Of a stretch of DNA of 14,450 bases, positions 6,748-13,997 are shown piece after piece. This stretch comes from JBLHKE01 sp047619485 (GTDB lineage Bacteria > Verrucomicrobiota > Verrucomicrobiia > Verrucomicrobiales > DEV007): NCBI GenBank assembly GCA_047619485.1, contig JBLHKE010000104.1, positions 1-14,450 on the forward strand, given 5' to 3'. The position numbers were made by a program, and so were the translations under genes. Within the stretch, counting starts at the first letter, position 1; every line of letters begins with the position of its first letter. The notes under the pieces are model-generated. The model had not been told where the DNA came from. It ran no database searches and saw nothing but the letters and a program-made list of their open reading frames with translations.

Positions 6748-6979
6748 ACGCTTCTCTACCGCACTTCCTGCCCCAGTGAAAACCGTTTTCCCAGACAACC
6801 ACCCAGATTACACAATGGTAAAATGCAGCATTGCGATAACAGGCAGAAAATAGCAATTACGCGGCAAGATAAATACATACAAATTACATGGACATATGTT
6901 GCATCGTCTGACCTCTGCAGCTGCAGCGAAAATCGTTTTCCCCTTGCCGCTGAAGACGCGTCTGCGATGGGTGAAGGCT

Positions 6980-7399
6980 ATGTGCCCGATCCTAATCCTC
7001 CACTGCGCTTCCACCTGGGCGCTCGCCGGACTCATCTGGACGGTGCAATTGGTACTCTATCCACAGTTCGATCGCGTCGGGCGCGAGGCATTCCCCAGCT
7101 ACCACGCCAGTCACATGCTGCGGATCACTTTCGTAGTCGCACCGCTGATGTTAGTAGAAATCGGCACCGTGGCTTGGCTAGTGACCTTTGGTGGTGAACG
7201 CAACCCATGGCTGTTGGCGAGCCTGCCGCTACTGGCGCTGAACTGGATCGCGACCGGGCTGATCCAGGTGCCGTTGCACAAGAAGCTCGAGCACGATGGC
7301 TACGATGGAGGCGTTTCGAAGCGGCTCACGTTGAGCAATTGGCTACGCACTGCGAGCTGGTCACTGCGCGCGCTGCTGGTCGCTATGGTGTTGCTTTGA
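6980..7399 (+). CDS. Small integral membrane protein of unknown function
   Basis: The 139-residue product is mostly hydrophobic and has about four membrane segments: roughly residues 2-24 (starting CPILILHCASTWALAGLIW), 51-70 (ITFVVAPLMLVEIGTVAWL), 78-96 and 118-139. Conserved-looking polar features are VQLVLYPQFDRVG and FPSYHASHM after the first helix, and PLHKKLEHDGYD before the last. I recall similar uncharacterised proteins in several phyla (the LIWTVQ...YP...F..YH.AH pattern) but no named domain. ATG 6980 is preferred to the ATG at 6896 because the hydrophobic N-terminus begins there and a purine-rich GGTGAAGG precedes it. It ends 25 nt before the sulfatase start on the same strand, so the two may be co-transcribed. 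Histidines near the membrane suggest metal or haem binding, but that is only a guess. Confidence 0.75.
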   Translation: MCPILILHCASTWALAGLIWTVQLVLYPQFDRVGREAFPSYHASHMLRITFVVAPLMLVEIGTVAWLVTFGGERNPWLLASLPLLALNWIATGLIQVPLHKKLEHDGYDGGVSKRLTLSNWLRTASWSLRALLVAMVLL

Positions 7400-7424
7400 T
7401 TTCTGCGAGCACTAGGCTCGGAAG

Positions 7425-8828
7425 ATGAGAATTTTCCTTTCGCTACTCGCGTGTTTCCTCTCCGTCACCAGCGCGTTCGCGGCCAAGCCCAACGTCCTCA
7501 TCATCATGGCGGACGATTGCACTTTCAACGACCTGCCGCTCTACGGCGGGAAGAACGCCAAGACGCCGAACATCGACCGCCTTGCCCGTGAGGGGTTGAC
7601 CTTCGACCGCGCCTACCTAGCCGAGGCCATGTGCCAGCCGTGCCGATCCGAACTCTTCACTGGACGTTTTCCGATGCGCAACGGTTGCGCTTGGAACCAC
7701 TCAGCTAGCAAGCCCGAGGTCGAGAGCATGCCACAGCGCCTGGCACCGCTCGGCTACCGCGTCGGGATCTCCGGCAAGCTCCACGTAAAGCCGCAGGAGG
7801 TTTACCCGTTCGAGAAGGTCAAGGGCTTCGACCCGAACTGCGTGCGCAACCCGACCAAGCCTCACGACACCGCGGGAATCGAACAATTCATGGGCGACGA
7901 CGAGCCCTTCTGCCTGGTCGTCGCCCTAGTCGAGCCACACGTCCCATGGGTGATGGGTGACGCCTCCGCCTACCCGCCGGGCAAGCTGCAGCTACCAACG
8001 AACATCGCTGACACCAAAGTCACCCGTGAAGCTTTCAGCCGTTACCTCGCCGAGATCACCTACATGGATGGTCAGGTTGGGGAGATCCTCGGGGCACTGG
8101 AAAAGTCTGGCAAAGCGTCCAACACGCTAGTGCTGTTCACATCCGAGCAGGGTTCGCAATTCCCCGGCTGCAAGTGGACCAACTGGGACACCGGCGTCCA
8201 CACCGCACTGGTCGCGCGTTGGCCGGGTGAGATCGCTGGCGGCAAGCGCAGCGGCGCGATGGTGCAATACGCGGACGTGCTGCCGACGCTAATCCACAGC
8301 GCGGGAGGCGATCCATCAGGCGGCGGCTACGATGGCAGTAGCTTTTTGAAGGTGCTGCGCGGCGAGTCGGGCAAGCATCGCGACTTCGTTTACGGCGTGC
8401 ACAACAATTTACCCGAGGGGCCATCTTACCCTGTACGTAGTATCAGCAACGGTGAATTCCGCTACTTGGAAAACCTGAAACCAGACGAGATCTATATTGA
8501 GAAACACCTCATGGGTTGGCAGGGCAAGGGCCAGCTCAACAACCCTTACTGGGCGACTTGGGTGAGCGGCTCAGCGACAGATGACCGTACTTACCAACTG
8601 GTGAAACGCTACATGCATCGCCCGGCGGAAGAGCTTTATCAGATCTCGGTCGACCCATATGAGATGACGAACTTGGCCGATGAGACTTCGCATGAAGCGG
8701 TGAAGCTGCAGTTGCGACGAGAACTCAGGCGATGGATGAAACAGCAGGGTGATCCTGGAGCGGCGCAAGATTCCATGGAGGCGCTGGAGGCAGCACGGAA
8801 GGGTGAGCACCTCTACGGCGCACCGTAG
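7425..8828 (+). CDS. Secreted type I sulfatase (heparan N-sulfatase-like, SEQG variant)
   Basis: Type I sulfatases hydrolyse sulfate esters or sulfamates using a formylglycine made from Cys or Ser. The 467-residue product starts with a signal peptide (residues 1 to about 19, ending AFA). Then come the metal-binding NVLIIMADD (Asp30, Asp31) and the signature CQPCRSELFTG with the modifiable Cys70. GKLH at 117-120 and His172 are further active-site positions. At the place where many sulfatases have a D-H/N-G motif, this one has TSEQG (Glu241-Gln242), followed by WDTG and ARWPG. I recall that variant from a subgroup annotated as heparan N-sulfatases. The end, LYQISVDPYEMTNLADE, is the usual sulfatase C-terminal motif. 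A GGAAG lies directly before the ATG. It acts in the periplasm or outside the cell, probably on sulfated glycans; the exact substrate is unknown. The maturase is not in this window. Confidence 0.95.
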   Translation: MRIFLSLLACFLSVTSAFAAKPNVLIIMADDCTFNDLPLYGGKNAKTPNIDRLAREGLTFDRAYLAEAMCQPCRSELFTGRFPMRNGCAWNHSASKPEVESMPQRLAPLGYRVGISGKLHVKPQEVYPFEKVKGFDPNCVRNPTKPHDTAGIEQFMGDDEPFCLVVALVEPHVPWVMGDASAYPPGKLQLPTNIADTKVTREAFSRYLAEITYMDGQVGEILGALEKSGKASNTLVLFTSEQGSQFPGCKWTNWDTGVHTALVARWPGEIAGGKRSGAMVQYADVLPTLIHSAGGDPSGGGYDGSSFLKVLRGESGKHRDFVYGVHNNLPEGPSYPVRSISNGEFRYLENLKPDEIYIEKHLMGWQGKGQLNNPYWATWVSGSATDDRTYQLVKRYMHRPAEELYQISVDPYEMTNLADETSHEAVKLQLRRELRRWMKQQGDPGAAQDSMEALEAARKGEHLYGAP

Positions 8829-8834
8829 GAATCA

Positions 8835-8879
8835 CTCGGCAGGATGCCGAGACTACCTAGATTCGGCACCCTGCCGAAT
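8835..8879. repeat. Double hairpin, possible terminator, after sulfatase 1
   Basis: Seven bases after the sulfatase stop, CTCGGC-aggat-GCCGAG (8835-8851) is followed by ATTCGGC-accct-GCCGAAT (8861-8879). Each forms its own stem, and the two are near-perfect reverse complements of each other (TCGGCAGGRTGCCGA), so one longer hairpin is also possible. No T run follows, so a terminator role is only possible. Confidence 0.55.
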
Positions 8880-8972
8880 TGCTTCGAAGCTACCGTCCTG
8901 ATGCGGGCGGGACGCCCATTGGCTTTCATGTAAAAGATGCTTCCGCGGCGTCGCGTTTCTGATTCCCCAACT

Positions 8973-9072
8973 ACAGAGACTGACGACAGACTCGTTTGCC
9001 ACAGGCCGCGTAGGCGATGGCGTAACTTCGATTTGCAATCGAAGTCCAGTGCCTAAGCCGCTCAGCACGACG
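8973..9072 (-). repeat. ~100-bp dispersed repeat, copy A
   Basis: Its reverse complement begins CGTCGTGCTGAGC and ends CTCTGTA. It aligns along its full length with 13755-13848, copy A having about 9 extra bases near the middle. A shared core palindrome, TTCGATT-TGC-AATCGAA (9027-9043 here), can form a 7-8 bp stem. No protein is evident on either strand. Confidence 0.75.
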
Positions 9073-9305
9073 CCTTCGATTGATCGAAGCTGGAGCTTGA
9101 GAGCCTGTCGGGCTTAGAGGATTCGAGCAAAACGTTTTAGAATTCCGATCCATTTACGCATGCTGGAGAGAATTTAGATGGATTTAATGACGATTCAGCA
9201 GGCGTATCTGGGCGACTTCCAAAATGATTCTTGCCGGATCGGGTTAGTCCAACAGGCTCTTAAGTAAACGCCACTGATCATCCTTCCTACCCAGCCTCGA
9301 TACCC

Positions 9306-10919
9306 CTAACGCTTCGGCTTCCTCTTCCACTCGCCGACAAACGGAGGCCGATCGAATGTGGTGAGGTTCTCGCCGCTCACCCGTGGATCTCCGCTGGCCT
9401 TCAACTCTGTCATCAGCTCGGCCTCGAGCTTGGCCTTGATCGTCGCGTATTTGGGATCGGCGGCAACGTTGTCGAGCTGCTGCGGGTCTTGCTGGCGCAG
9501 GTAGAGTTCCTCGCGCGGACGCTTGCCGAATGCGAAATCGTAGAATTTCTTCCACTTGGGGTCGGCTCGATGCTCGACCAGCCAGGCTTTGGTCGGACCA
9601 GCATCCATGTCGCCGTAGGTAGCGAAGGTGTTATTCTCGAGAGTTTCGTTCGGGATGGTTTTGCCGTTTTGGATCTGGTATGGGTCACCCATCGGGTATC
9701 GATCGGGTTTGAAGTTGATGATGTAGAGGTATTCGCTGGTGCGGATTGCGCGCTGTGGGTAGCCGATCCCGCCGGGACGCACCGCCGCGACGTGGCGTTC
9801 GCGGCCGGTGAATACCCGGGTGCGCGCCGGATCGACCAGGCCGGCCATATCCGACTCTAACACTGGTGTCAAAGTCTTGCCGGTCATCACCTCAGGAACC
9901 TTGCTGCCGGCAACGTCGAGGAAGGTCGGCGCGAGATCGGTTAGGTTGACGAAATCCTCGACCACCCGGCCGGGTTTGCCGTGGCCTGGCCAGCGGATCG
10001 CCAGTGGCACCGCGGTACCGAAGTCGTAGAGGTCGCACTTGCCGTGGGTGAAGCCGGGGGCGCCGTGGTCCCCACTGACGACGACGATGGTGTTCTCAAG
10101 CTCGCCGCTGGCCTCGAGCTTTTTCAAGATCAAACCGAGGGCGTGATCGAAGGCCTGTATCTCACCAAAGTAGTCGGCGAGATCCTGGCGCACCTCGGGC
10201 ACGTCGGGGAGGAAGGCCGGCATCTTGCCCTGCAGCTTGTCAGGGTCGATTCCCCAGAGATTTTTCCCAGATCCCTTGATCCACTTGCGGTGCACATTGG
10301 TTGGTCCAAACCAGTAGCAGAACGGTTTGTCCCCATCGCGGGCGGCGAGGAAGTCGCCGAAATTCTTCTGTGTCTCGTCGTAGAGCACCTGCTTGGCCTC
10401 ATCGATCGACTTGCCTGCGGCGACCATTTTGCTGACGCCCTGCGAGAAGCCGTTGAATCTTTTCCCCGCTTTTTCGTAGGCGAATTTTTTTCCTCCATAA
10501 GGCGCATCGGCTGGTGTCCCAGGCGACCAGACTTTGTAGGTTTTACCAATGTGGTAACCATCTGCCTCGAGCAGCAGCGGGTAACTGGGGATCGATTCAT
10601 CCCACACGGCACCCTGCAAAATCGCCCCTCGACCGGTGCGCCAAAAGTATTGCCCCGAGAGCAGCGAGCTGCGGCACGGAGTGCATGATGGTGCGGTGAC
10701 GTGCGCGTTCTGGAACAAGACCCCTTCGCGTGCGACGCGATCAAAATTGGGGGTGGAGATCACATCGTTGACACCGCCTGTGCCATCCGACTTCGCATAG
10801 GCGCTAGCGTGGCGGCCCCAGTCATCGGCGAAGGCGAACAGGATGTTCGGTCGTGGCTTTTCAGCGGCGTAGACATCCAATGAAAAACAGACAAGAAGCA
10901 AGGCGAGGAACGATTTCAT
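9306..10919 (-). CDS. Secreted type I sulfatase (SGSH-like)
   Basis: This second formylglycine sulfatase has 537 residues from ATG 10919. A signal peptide covers residues 1 to about 19 (SFLALLLVCFSLDVYAA). PNILFAFADDWG supplies the metal ligands Asp32 and Asp33. The signature is CTPCRSSLLSG, with Cys79 to be converted to formylglycine. GK at 125-126, His210 in GPTNVHR, and VVSGDHG with Asp284-His285 plus Lys294 complete the usual active site. IRWPGHGKPG and NLTDLAPTFLDVAG follow, and the end REELYLRQQDPQQLDNVAAD is the standard sulfatase tail. The frame runs on upstream to 11060, but only ATG 10919 places the signal peptide at the N-terminus. It resembles N-sulfoglucosamine sulfohydrolase-type enzymes; the true substrate is unknown. 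It differs from the neighbouring sulfatase in having the classical GDHG, so the two are not recent duplicates. It is divergent from lysA (146-base shared upstream region). Confidence 0.95.
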   Translation of the reverse strand: MKSFLALLLVCFSLDVYAAEKPRPNILFAFADDWGRHASAYAKSDGTGGVNDVISTPNFDRVAREGVLFQNAHVTAPSCTPCRSSLLSGQYFWRTGRGAILQGAVWDESIPSYPLLLEADGYHIGKTYKVWSPGTPADAPYGGKKFAYEKAGKRFNGFSQGVSKMVAAGKSIDEAKQVLYDETQKNFGDFLAARDGDKPFCYWFGPTNVHRKWIKGSGKNLWGIDPDKLQGKMPAFLPDVPEVRQDLADYFGEIQAFDHALGLILKKLEASGELENTIVVVSGDHGAPGFTHGKCDLYDFGTAVPLAIRWPGHGKPGRVVEDFVNLTDLAPTFLDVAGSKVPEVMTGKTLTPVLESDMAGLVDPARTRVFTGRERHVAAVRPGGIGYPQRAIRTSEYLYIINFKPDRYPMGDPYQIQNGKTIPNETLENNTFATYGDMDAGPTKAWLVEHRADPKWKKFYDFAFGKRPREELYLRQQDPQQLDNVAADPKYATIKAKLEAELMTELKASGDPRVSGENLTTFDRPPFVGEWKRKPKR

Positions 10920-11065
10920 AGCCGAGATGATAGGCAAAAATAGATCCAAGCGAAATCCCAATTTGATCCTTTGGGAGCCAAGGACTTCCAAAACCTCCCT
11001 GTGGAAATTTTTCGCCACCGAGAGCTCCGCCTTGATTCCGCCCCTCCCTCGGCCTATCACTCGTC

Positions 11066-12361
11066 ATGCATTCTTTTCACTACGAAAACGGCAGCCTCCA
11101 CTGCGAGGGCGTCGATCTCCAATCGCTCGCCGCCGACTACGGCACGCCGCTCTACGTCTACAGTGCCACGACTATCCGCGACCACTTCCGCCGCCTCGAC
11201 TCGGCACTCGGCGAGCTCGATCACATGATCTGCTACGCCGTAAAAGCGAACTCGAACCTCGCCGTGCTCGACCTGCTGCGGCGCGAGGGCTCCGGCTTCG
11301 ACATCGTCTCTGGTGGCGAACTGTTCCGTGTGGGGAAGGCGGGTGGTGACGCCGGCAAAAGCACTTTCGCTGGCGTTGGCAAGACCCGCTCCGAGATCGA
11401 GCAGGCACTGCGCGCCGGGATCTACAGCATCAACGTCGAGTCCGAGGCCGAGCTAGAGTTCATCAACGAGGTCGCCGCCTCGATCCAGATCAAGGCGCCC
11501 GTCGCCCTGCGCGTGAATCCCAACGTCGATGCGGGCACCCACAAGTACATCTCCACTGGCAAGAGCGAGAACAAGTTTGGCATCGACTTCGAGAGAATCC
11601 GCGGCGCCTACGACCGCGCGGCGAAAGAGTTCCCCAACGTCATCCTGCGTGGCCTGCAGATGCATATCGGATCCCAGCTGACCTCCATCGACCCGTTCAT
11701 CGAGGCAGTCGAGAAAGTCTCGCCACTGGTCGAGGAATTGAAGGCCGCGCACGGCATCGAGTTCTTTTCCATCGGCGGCGGTATCGGCATCGTCTACGAG
11801 AACTCGCTCGACAGCGGATCGCCAGCGTGGTGGGAGGCCAAGCCGGACAAACCGCTCACCATCGAGGAGTATGCCGAGGCGCTGGTGCCACGGCTCAAGC
11901 CGCTCGGCTTGCGCATCCTCGTCGAACCTGGCCGCTTCATGGTTGGCAATGCCGGCGTCCTGATGACTCAGGTGCTCTATGAGAAGCGCGGTAGCGCCAA
12001 GACTTTTAAGGTGGTCGATTCCGGCATGAACGACCTCATCCGCCCCGCGCTCTACGAGGGACACCATGACATCGTGCCCATCAAACAGCCGGCCAGCGAC
12101 ACCTTGGAGAAGGTCGACATCGTCGGCCCGATTTGTGAGAGCGGCGACTTCTTCGCACAGAACCGCGCGCTTCCGCCATTGGACGAAGGTGATTACATCG
12201 CGCTGATGAGCGCTGGTGCCTACGGGTTCACCATGGCATCCAACTACAACTCGCGACCGTTCCCCGCGGAGATCCTAATCGATGGGGACACCCCGCACGT
12301 GATCCGCAAGCGCCAGGTCATGGACGACCTGATCGCCGGCGAACAGCTGCTCCCAGGCTAG
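11066..12361 (+). CDS. lysA: Diaminopimelate decarboxylase LysA
   Basis: LysA decarboxylates meso-diaminopimelate to lysine, the last step of lysine synthesis, using pyridoxal phosphate. The 431-residue length fits. The PLP-binding Lys60 lies in YAVKAN. GSGFDIVSGGEL (75-86), MHIGSQ with His200, the phosphate-binding GGGIG at 237-241 and EPGR at 287-290 form the barrel site. The second-subunit active-site Cys357 lies in CESGD, and AGAYGF with Tyr386 follows. It lacks a signal peptide and is cytoplasmic. ATG 11066 directly precedes the conserved N-terminal region. Its neighbour on the left is a divergent sulfatase and on the right a convergent membrane-protein operon, so it appears to be a single-gene unit. 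No lysine riboswitch was recognised in the 146 bases upstream. Related ornithine/arginine decarboxylases share the fold, but the motif set and length favour LysA. Confidence 0.96.
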   Translation: MHSFHYENGSLHCEGVDLQSLAADYGTPLYVYSATTIRDHFRRLDSALGELDHMICYAVKANSNLAVLDLLRREGSGFDIVSGGELFRVGKAGGDAGKSTFAGVGKTRSEIEQALRAGIYSINVESEAELEFINEVAASIQIKAPVALRVNPNVDAGTHKYISTGKSENKFGIDFERIRGAYDRAAKEFPNVILRGLQMHIGSQLTSIDPFIEAVEKVSPLVEELKAAHGIEFFSIGGGIGIVYENSLDSGSPAWWEAKPDKPLTIEEYAEALVPRLKPLGLRILVEPGRFMVGNAGVLMTQVLYEKRGSAKTFKVVDSGMNDLIRPALYEGHHDIVPIKQPASDTLEKVDIVGPICESGDFFAQNRALPPLDEGDYIALMSAGAYGFTMASNYNSRPFPAEILIDGDTPHVIRKRQVMDDLIAGEQLLPG

Positions 12362-12375
12362 CACGACAGGAGCGT

Positions 12376-12403
12376 GGGCGTCGCGCCGATGGGCGTCTCG
12401 CCC
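12376..12403 (+). terminator. GC-rich paired repeats after lysA, possible terminator
   Basis: Fifteen bases past the lysA stop, GGGCGTCGCGCC and GGGCGTCTCGCC occur in tandem with a 15-base period. The second forms a 5-bp stem GGGCG-TCT-CGCCC. There is no T run. The same GGGCGTCYCGCCC core occurs in reverse near 8898-8911, so it may be a dispersed palindrome and not a dedicated terminator. Confidence 0.3.
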
Positions 12404-12415
12404 GGCTAGACTCAA

Positions 12416-12504
12416 GTAGCTGAATTCCCCAGAATTTGGCCGGACGTCGCGAGGCAATTGCACAGCCGTGGGACGTCCCTCCAAACTCTGGTGAGTTCAG
12501 CTAC
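12416..12504. repeat. 89-bp element with 33-bp inverted arms (GTAGCTGAAYTC family)
   Basis: Left arm 12416-12448 and right arm 12472-12504 (reverse complement) match at 28 of 33 positions; both start GTAGCTGAA and end GGACGTC. A 23-base centre separates them. The right arm contains the TGA stop of the DUF2752 gene (12497-12499). A solo arm of the same family lies at 1810-1852. It is too short to encode a protein. It sits between convergent lysA and the membrane-protein operon and could fold into a hairpin in RNA from either side. Confidence 0.85.
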
Positions 12505-12913
12505 CCCGCTGGGTCAGCAACACGTAGACCCAGTTCGCCGCCAGGCTCCCTAACAGAACCACCACCGCGAGCTTCGGCCGTTTCAAAAAGTACGCGAAGG
12601 CGTTAAGCTGTGGGCGACGCAGCAGCCAAGCGACCAACGCGAAGAAGATCATCAGGTGCAAGGCCACGATCCACGGGTTGAAAGCGATCGCCTCGAACAC
12701 CTTCCCCTGCACCAGTGCGAAGGTCGAACGCGTGCCACCACAGGTAGGGCACGGCACACCCGTCAGCCGCTTCAGGTTGCACGAAGGCGGCACCACCGCC
12801 GCGCTGTTGCGTGTCAGTAGGTGTAGAGCCGCGACGAGTAAGAGCCACAGGCTTGTGGCTACCGCTGCGCCACGACCGATCTTGCGGATCGGCGACTGTC
12901 GCCCCCCTAGCAT
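12497..12913 (-). CDS. DUF2752 domain-containing membrane protein
   Basis: DUF2752 proteins are small membrane proteins of unknown function. The hallmark is visible here: Cys45, then TGVPCPTCGGTR with Cys55 and Cys58 (residues 51-62). The 138-residue product has three hydrophobic segments, about 17-35, 82-98 and 114-133; the Cys motif lies between the first and second. The Cys triad suggests metal binding or a disulfide, but this is inference. It is the last gene of a minus-strand operon, starting 12 nt after the DUF4190-like gene before it. The last codons (GGT AGC TGA) lie inside the right arm of an 89-bp inverted-repeat element, so the repeat supplies the C-terminal Ser and the stop. The original C-terminus may have been changed by that insertion. 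Confidence 0.85.
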   Translation of the reverse strand: MLGGRQSPIRKIGRGAAVATSLWLLLVAALHLLTRNSAAVVPPSCNLKRLTGVPCPTCGGTRSTFALVQGKVFEAIAFNPWIVALHLMIFFALVAWLLRRPQLNAFAYFLKRPKLAVVVLLGSLAANWVYVLLTQRGS

Positions 12914-12925
12914 GGATCTAGGGCG

Positions 12926-13258
12926 CTAGCGAGCCATCGACGCCGCGCCGAAGAGCACGAAGAGAGCAACGAACAACACCAGACCCGAGAGGACGAGGAC
13001 GCAGCTGATGATCCCCAAGATGTATCCAGCCTTCGTCATCCCCTGATCGTTCGGATCCATGCGGCCCGCCTCGATCTCGGCGAGATCAGACTTGCCCATC
13101 GACCAGGCAACGATGCCGAAAATCACGCAAAACATCAGCCCGAGGATGCCAAAAGTCAGGATCATGCCACCGCGTCCAGGCTTCATCGGCAAGCCAGACG
13201 GTTGCCCGGGTAGCGCGTAAGGATTCTGCTGGTAGGGATTGGGTTGGTGTGGATCCAT
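12926..13258 (-). CDS. DUF4190-like small membrane protein, paralogue 2
   Basis: The 110-residue protein has an Asn/Pro/Tyr/Gln-rich N-terminus (PNPYQQNPYALPG) followed by a membrane domain. Helix 1 is about residues 28-51, starting GRGGMILTFGILGL. A short polar loop, MGKSDLAEIEAGRMDP, leads to helix 2, about 70-105, starting GMTKAGYILGIISC. This layout (two helices, a loop with an AGRMDP-like motif, then G.T.AGYI.G) fits DUF4190-type proteins; bacterial CD225/dispanin-like proteins are an alternative. The function is unknown. It is a clear tandem duplicate of the 110-residue gene at 13267-13599 (shared GRGG.ILTFGI and AGRMDP.D.G.T.AGYI) and starts 8 nt after that gene's stop codon. The DUF2752 gene follows 12 nt later, so all three are probably one transcript. 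Confidence 0.82.
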   Translation of the reverse strand: MDPHQPNPYQQNPYALPGQPSGLPMKPGRGGMILTFGILGLMFCVIFGIVAWSMGKSDLAEIEAGRMDPNDQGMTKAGYILGIISCVLVLSGLVLFVALFVLFGAASMAR

Positions 13259-13266
13259 CTCAGATT

Positions 13267-13599
13267 CTAGTAAGATCCGCTCATCGCACCCATCCCGACG
13301 CCAGCCACGATCATCACGATGACGACCACGATGCCGATGATTCCCAAGATGCAGCTCACCATGCCGATAATGTAACCGGCTTGAGTCAGGCCACGGTCGG
13401 CAGGATCCATGCGCCCAGCGTCCATCTCAGCGACGTCCTTCTTACCCATCACCCAAGCGGCGATGCCAAAGAAAACACAGAAGACGATGCCGATGATCCC
13501 GAAGGTCAAAATTAGGCCACCTCGGCCAGGTTTGAGTGGCGATTGGCCGATGTTGCTCGTCGGGCTCGCGTAGGGGTTATTTCCGGGTGCCGGGTTCAT
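13267..13599 (-). CDS. DUF4190-like small membrane protein, paralogue 1
   Basis: This is the first gene of the three-gene minus-strand operon, also 110 residues. The N-terminus is soluble and Pro/Asn-rich (NPAPGNNPYASP). Helix 1 (from GRGGLILTFGIIGIVFCVFF) and the loop MGKKDVAEMDAGRMDP match its downstream neighbour nearly position for position. Helix 2 (from GLTQAGYIIGMVSC) diverges at its end into a Val/Ile/Gly/Met-rich tail. The frame is open upstream to 13719, but that part has no homology to the paralogue, so ATG 13599 (MNPAPG) is chosen. The Pro/Asn/Tyr N-terminus followed by two helices is typical of DUF4190-like proteins of unknown role. Conservation is strongest in the loop and first helix, which suggests that is the functional part. 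Confidence 0.82.
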   Translation of the reverse strand: MNPAPGNNPYASPTSNIGQSPLKPGRGGLILTFGIIGIVFCVFFGIAAWVMGKKDVAEMDAGRMDPADRGLTQAGYIIGMVSCILGIIGIVVVIVMIVAGVGMGAMSGSY

Positions 13600-13997
13600 A
13601 TAATCGTATTCGTTTTTGGTTCGCGAGCACATGATCCTCAGATGCTCAGTTCGATGGACTTTCACAGACCTACTGTGCGTGGTCAATTGCAAAACTGGGG
13701 GTGAAATTGTAATTGCCAACTCCCATACGCATCACTTCGATCGGTGAGCTAAGCCGTCGTGCTGAGCCGTTTCGGCATTGGGTTTCGATTGCAAATCGAA
13801 GCGACGCCATCACCTGTGGTGACCGGGTCTGTCGGCGATCCCTCTGTAAAAGAGAAGAGGAATCCGAAAGCGCCACGGAGGTGACGCATCGCTTAGGTTG
13901 ACGCCCCTGACTCCCTAGTCTCTCCACCTAGATGAATCACTAACACAGGGAAAAAGCGCTTCTAGCTCTCTCGATGGCGGGTCAGCATGGCTCCCAG
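13600..13997. other. Intergenic region upstream of the membrane-protein operon
   Basis: This 398-base gap must hold the promoter for the DUF4190-like operon and the 3' end signals of the YheT-like gene; neither could be pinned down. It contains copy B of the ~100-bp repeat (13755-13848). The rest, 13600-13754 and 13849-13997, shows no gene or structure I recognise. Confidence 0.5.
13755..13848 (+). repeat. ~100-bp dispersed repeat, copy B
   Basis: It starts CGTCGTGCTGAGC and ends CTCTGTA, aligning with the reverse complement of 8973-9072. The central TTCGATT-GCA-AATCGAA palindrome (13784-13800) and the following GACGCCATC and GTCTGTCG blocks are conserved. It lacks about 9 bases present in copy A. 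Confidence 0.75.

Larger units (their letters stand above)
8829..9305. other. Repeat-filled spacer between convergent sulfatase genes
   Basis: This 477-base gap holds no convincing gene. It contains a double hairpin (8835-8879), a GGGCGGGACGCCC-type palindrome near 8898-8911 that recurs in opposite orientation after lysA, and one copy of a ~100-bp repeat (8973-9072). A further small palindrome CTTCGAT-TG-ATCGAAG lies at 9074-9089. From about 9090 to 9305 I see nothing recognisable. Confidence 0.6.

Noticed and set aside
8973..9072. tRNA or other standard structured RNA
   Set aside because: The palindrome is a single stem; no cloverleaf, T-arm GTTC motif or CCA-proximal acceptor pairing was found.
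9981..10688. 235-codon plus-strand frame opposite sulfatase 2
   Set aside because: The minus strand has an intact sulfatase with all active-site motifs; the antisense frame matches nothing recognisable.
12416..12504. CRISPR repeat or attachment site
   Set aside because: No regular direct-repeat spacing, no cas genes, no integrase; the structure is an inverted repeat.
13713..13901. Small plus-strand frame and a similar minus-strand frame at 8971-9153 sharing SIANRS and VCR.SL
   Set aside because: The protein similarity is fully explained by the ~100-bp nucleotide repeat; reading frames are not maintained at the same ends.
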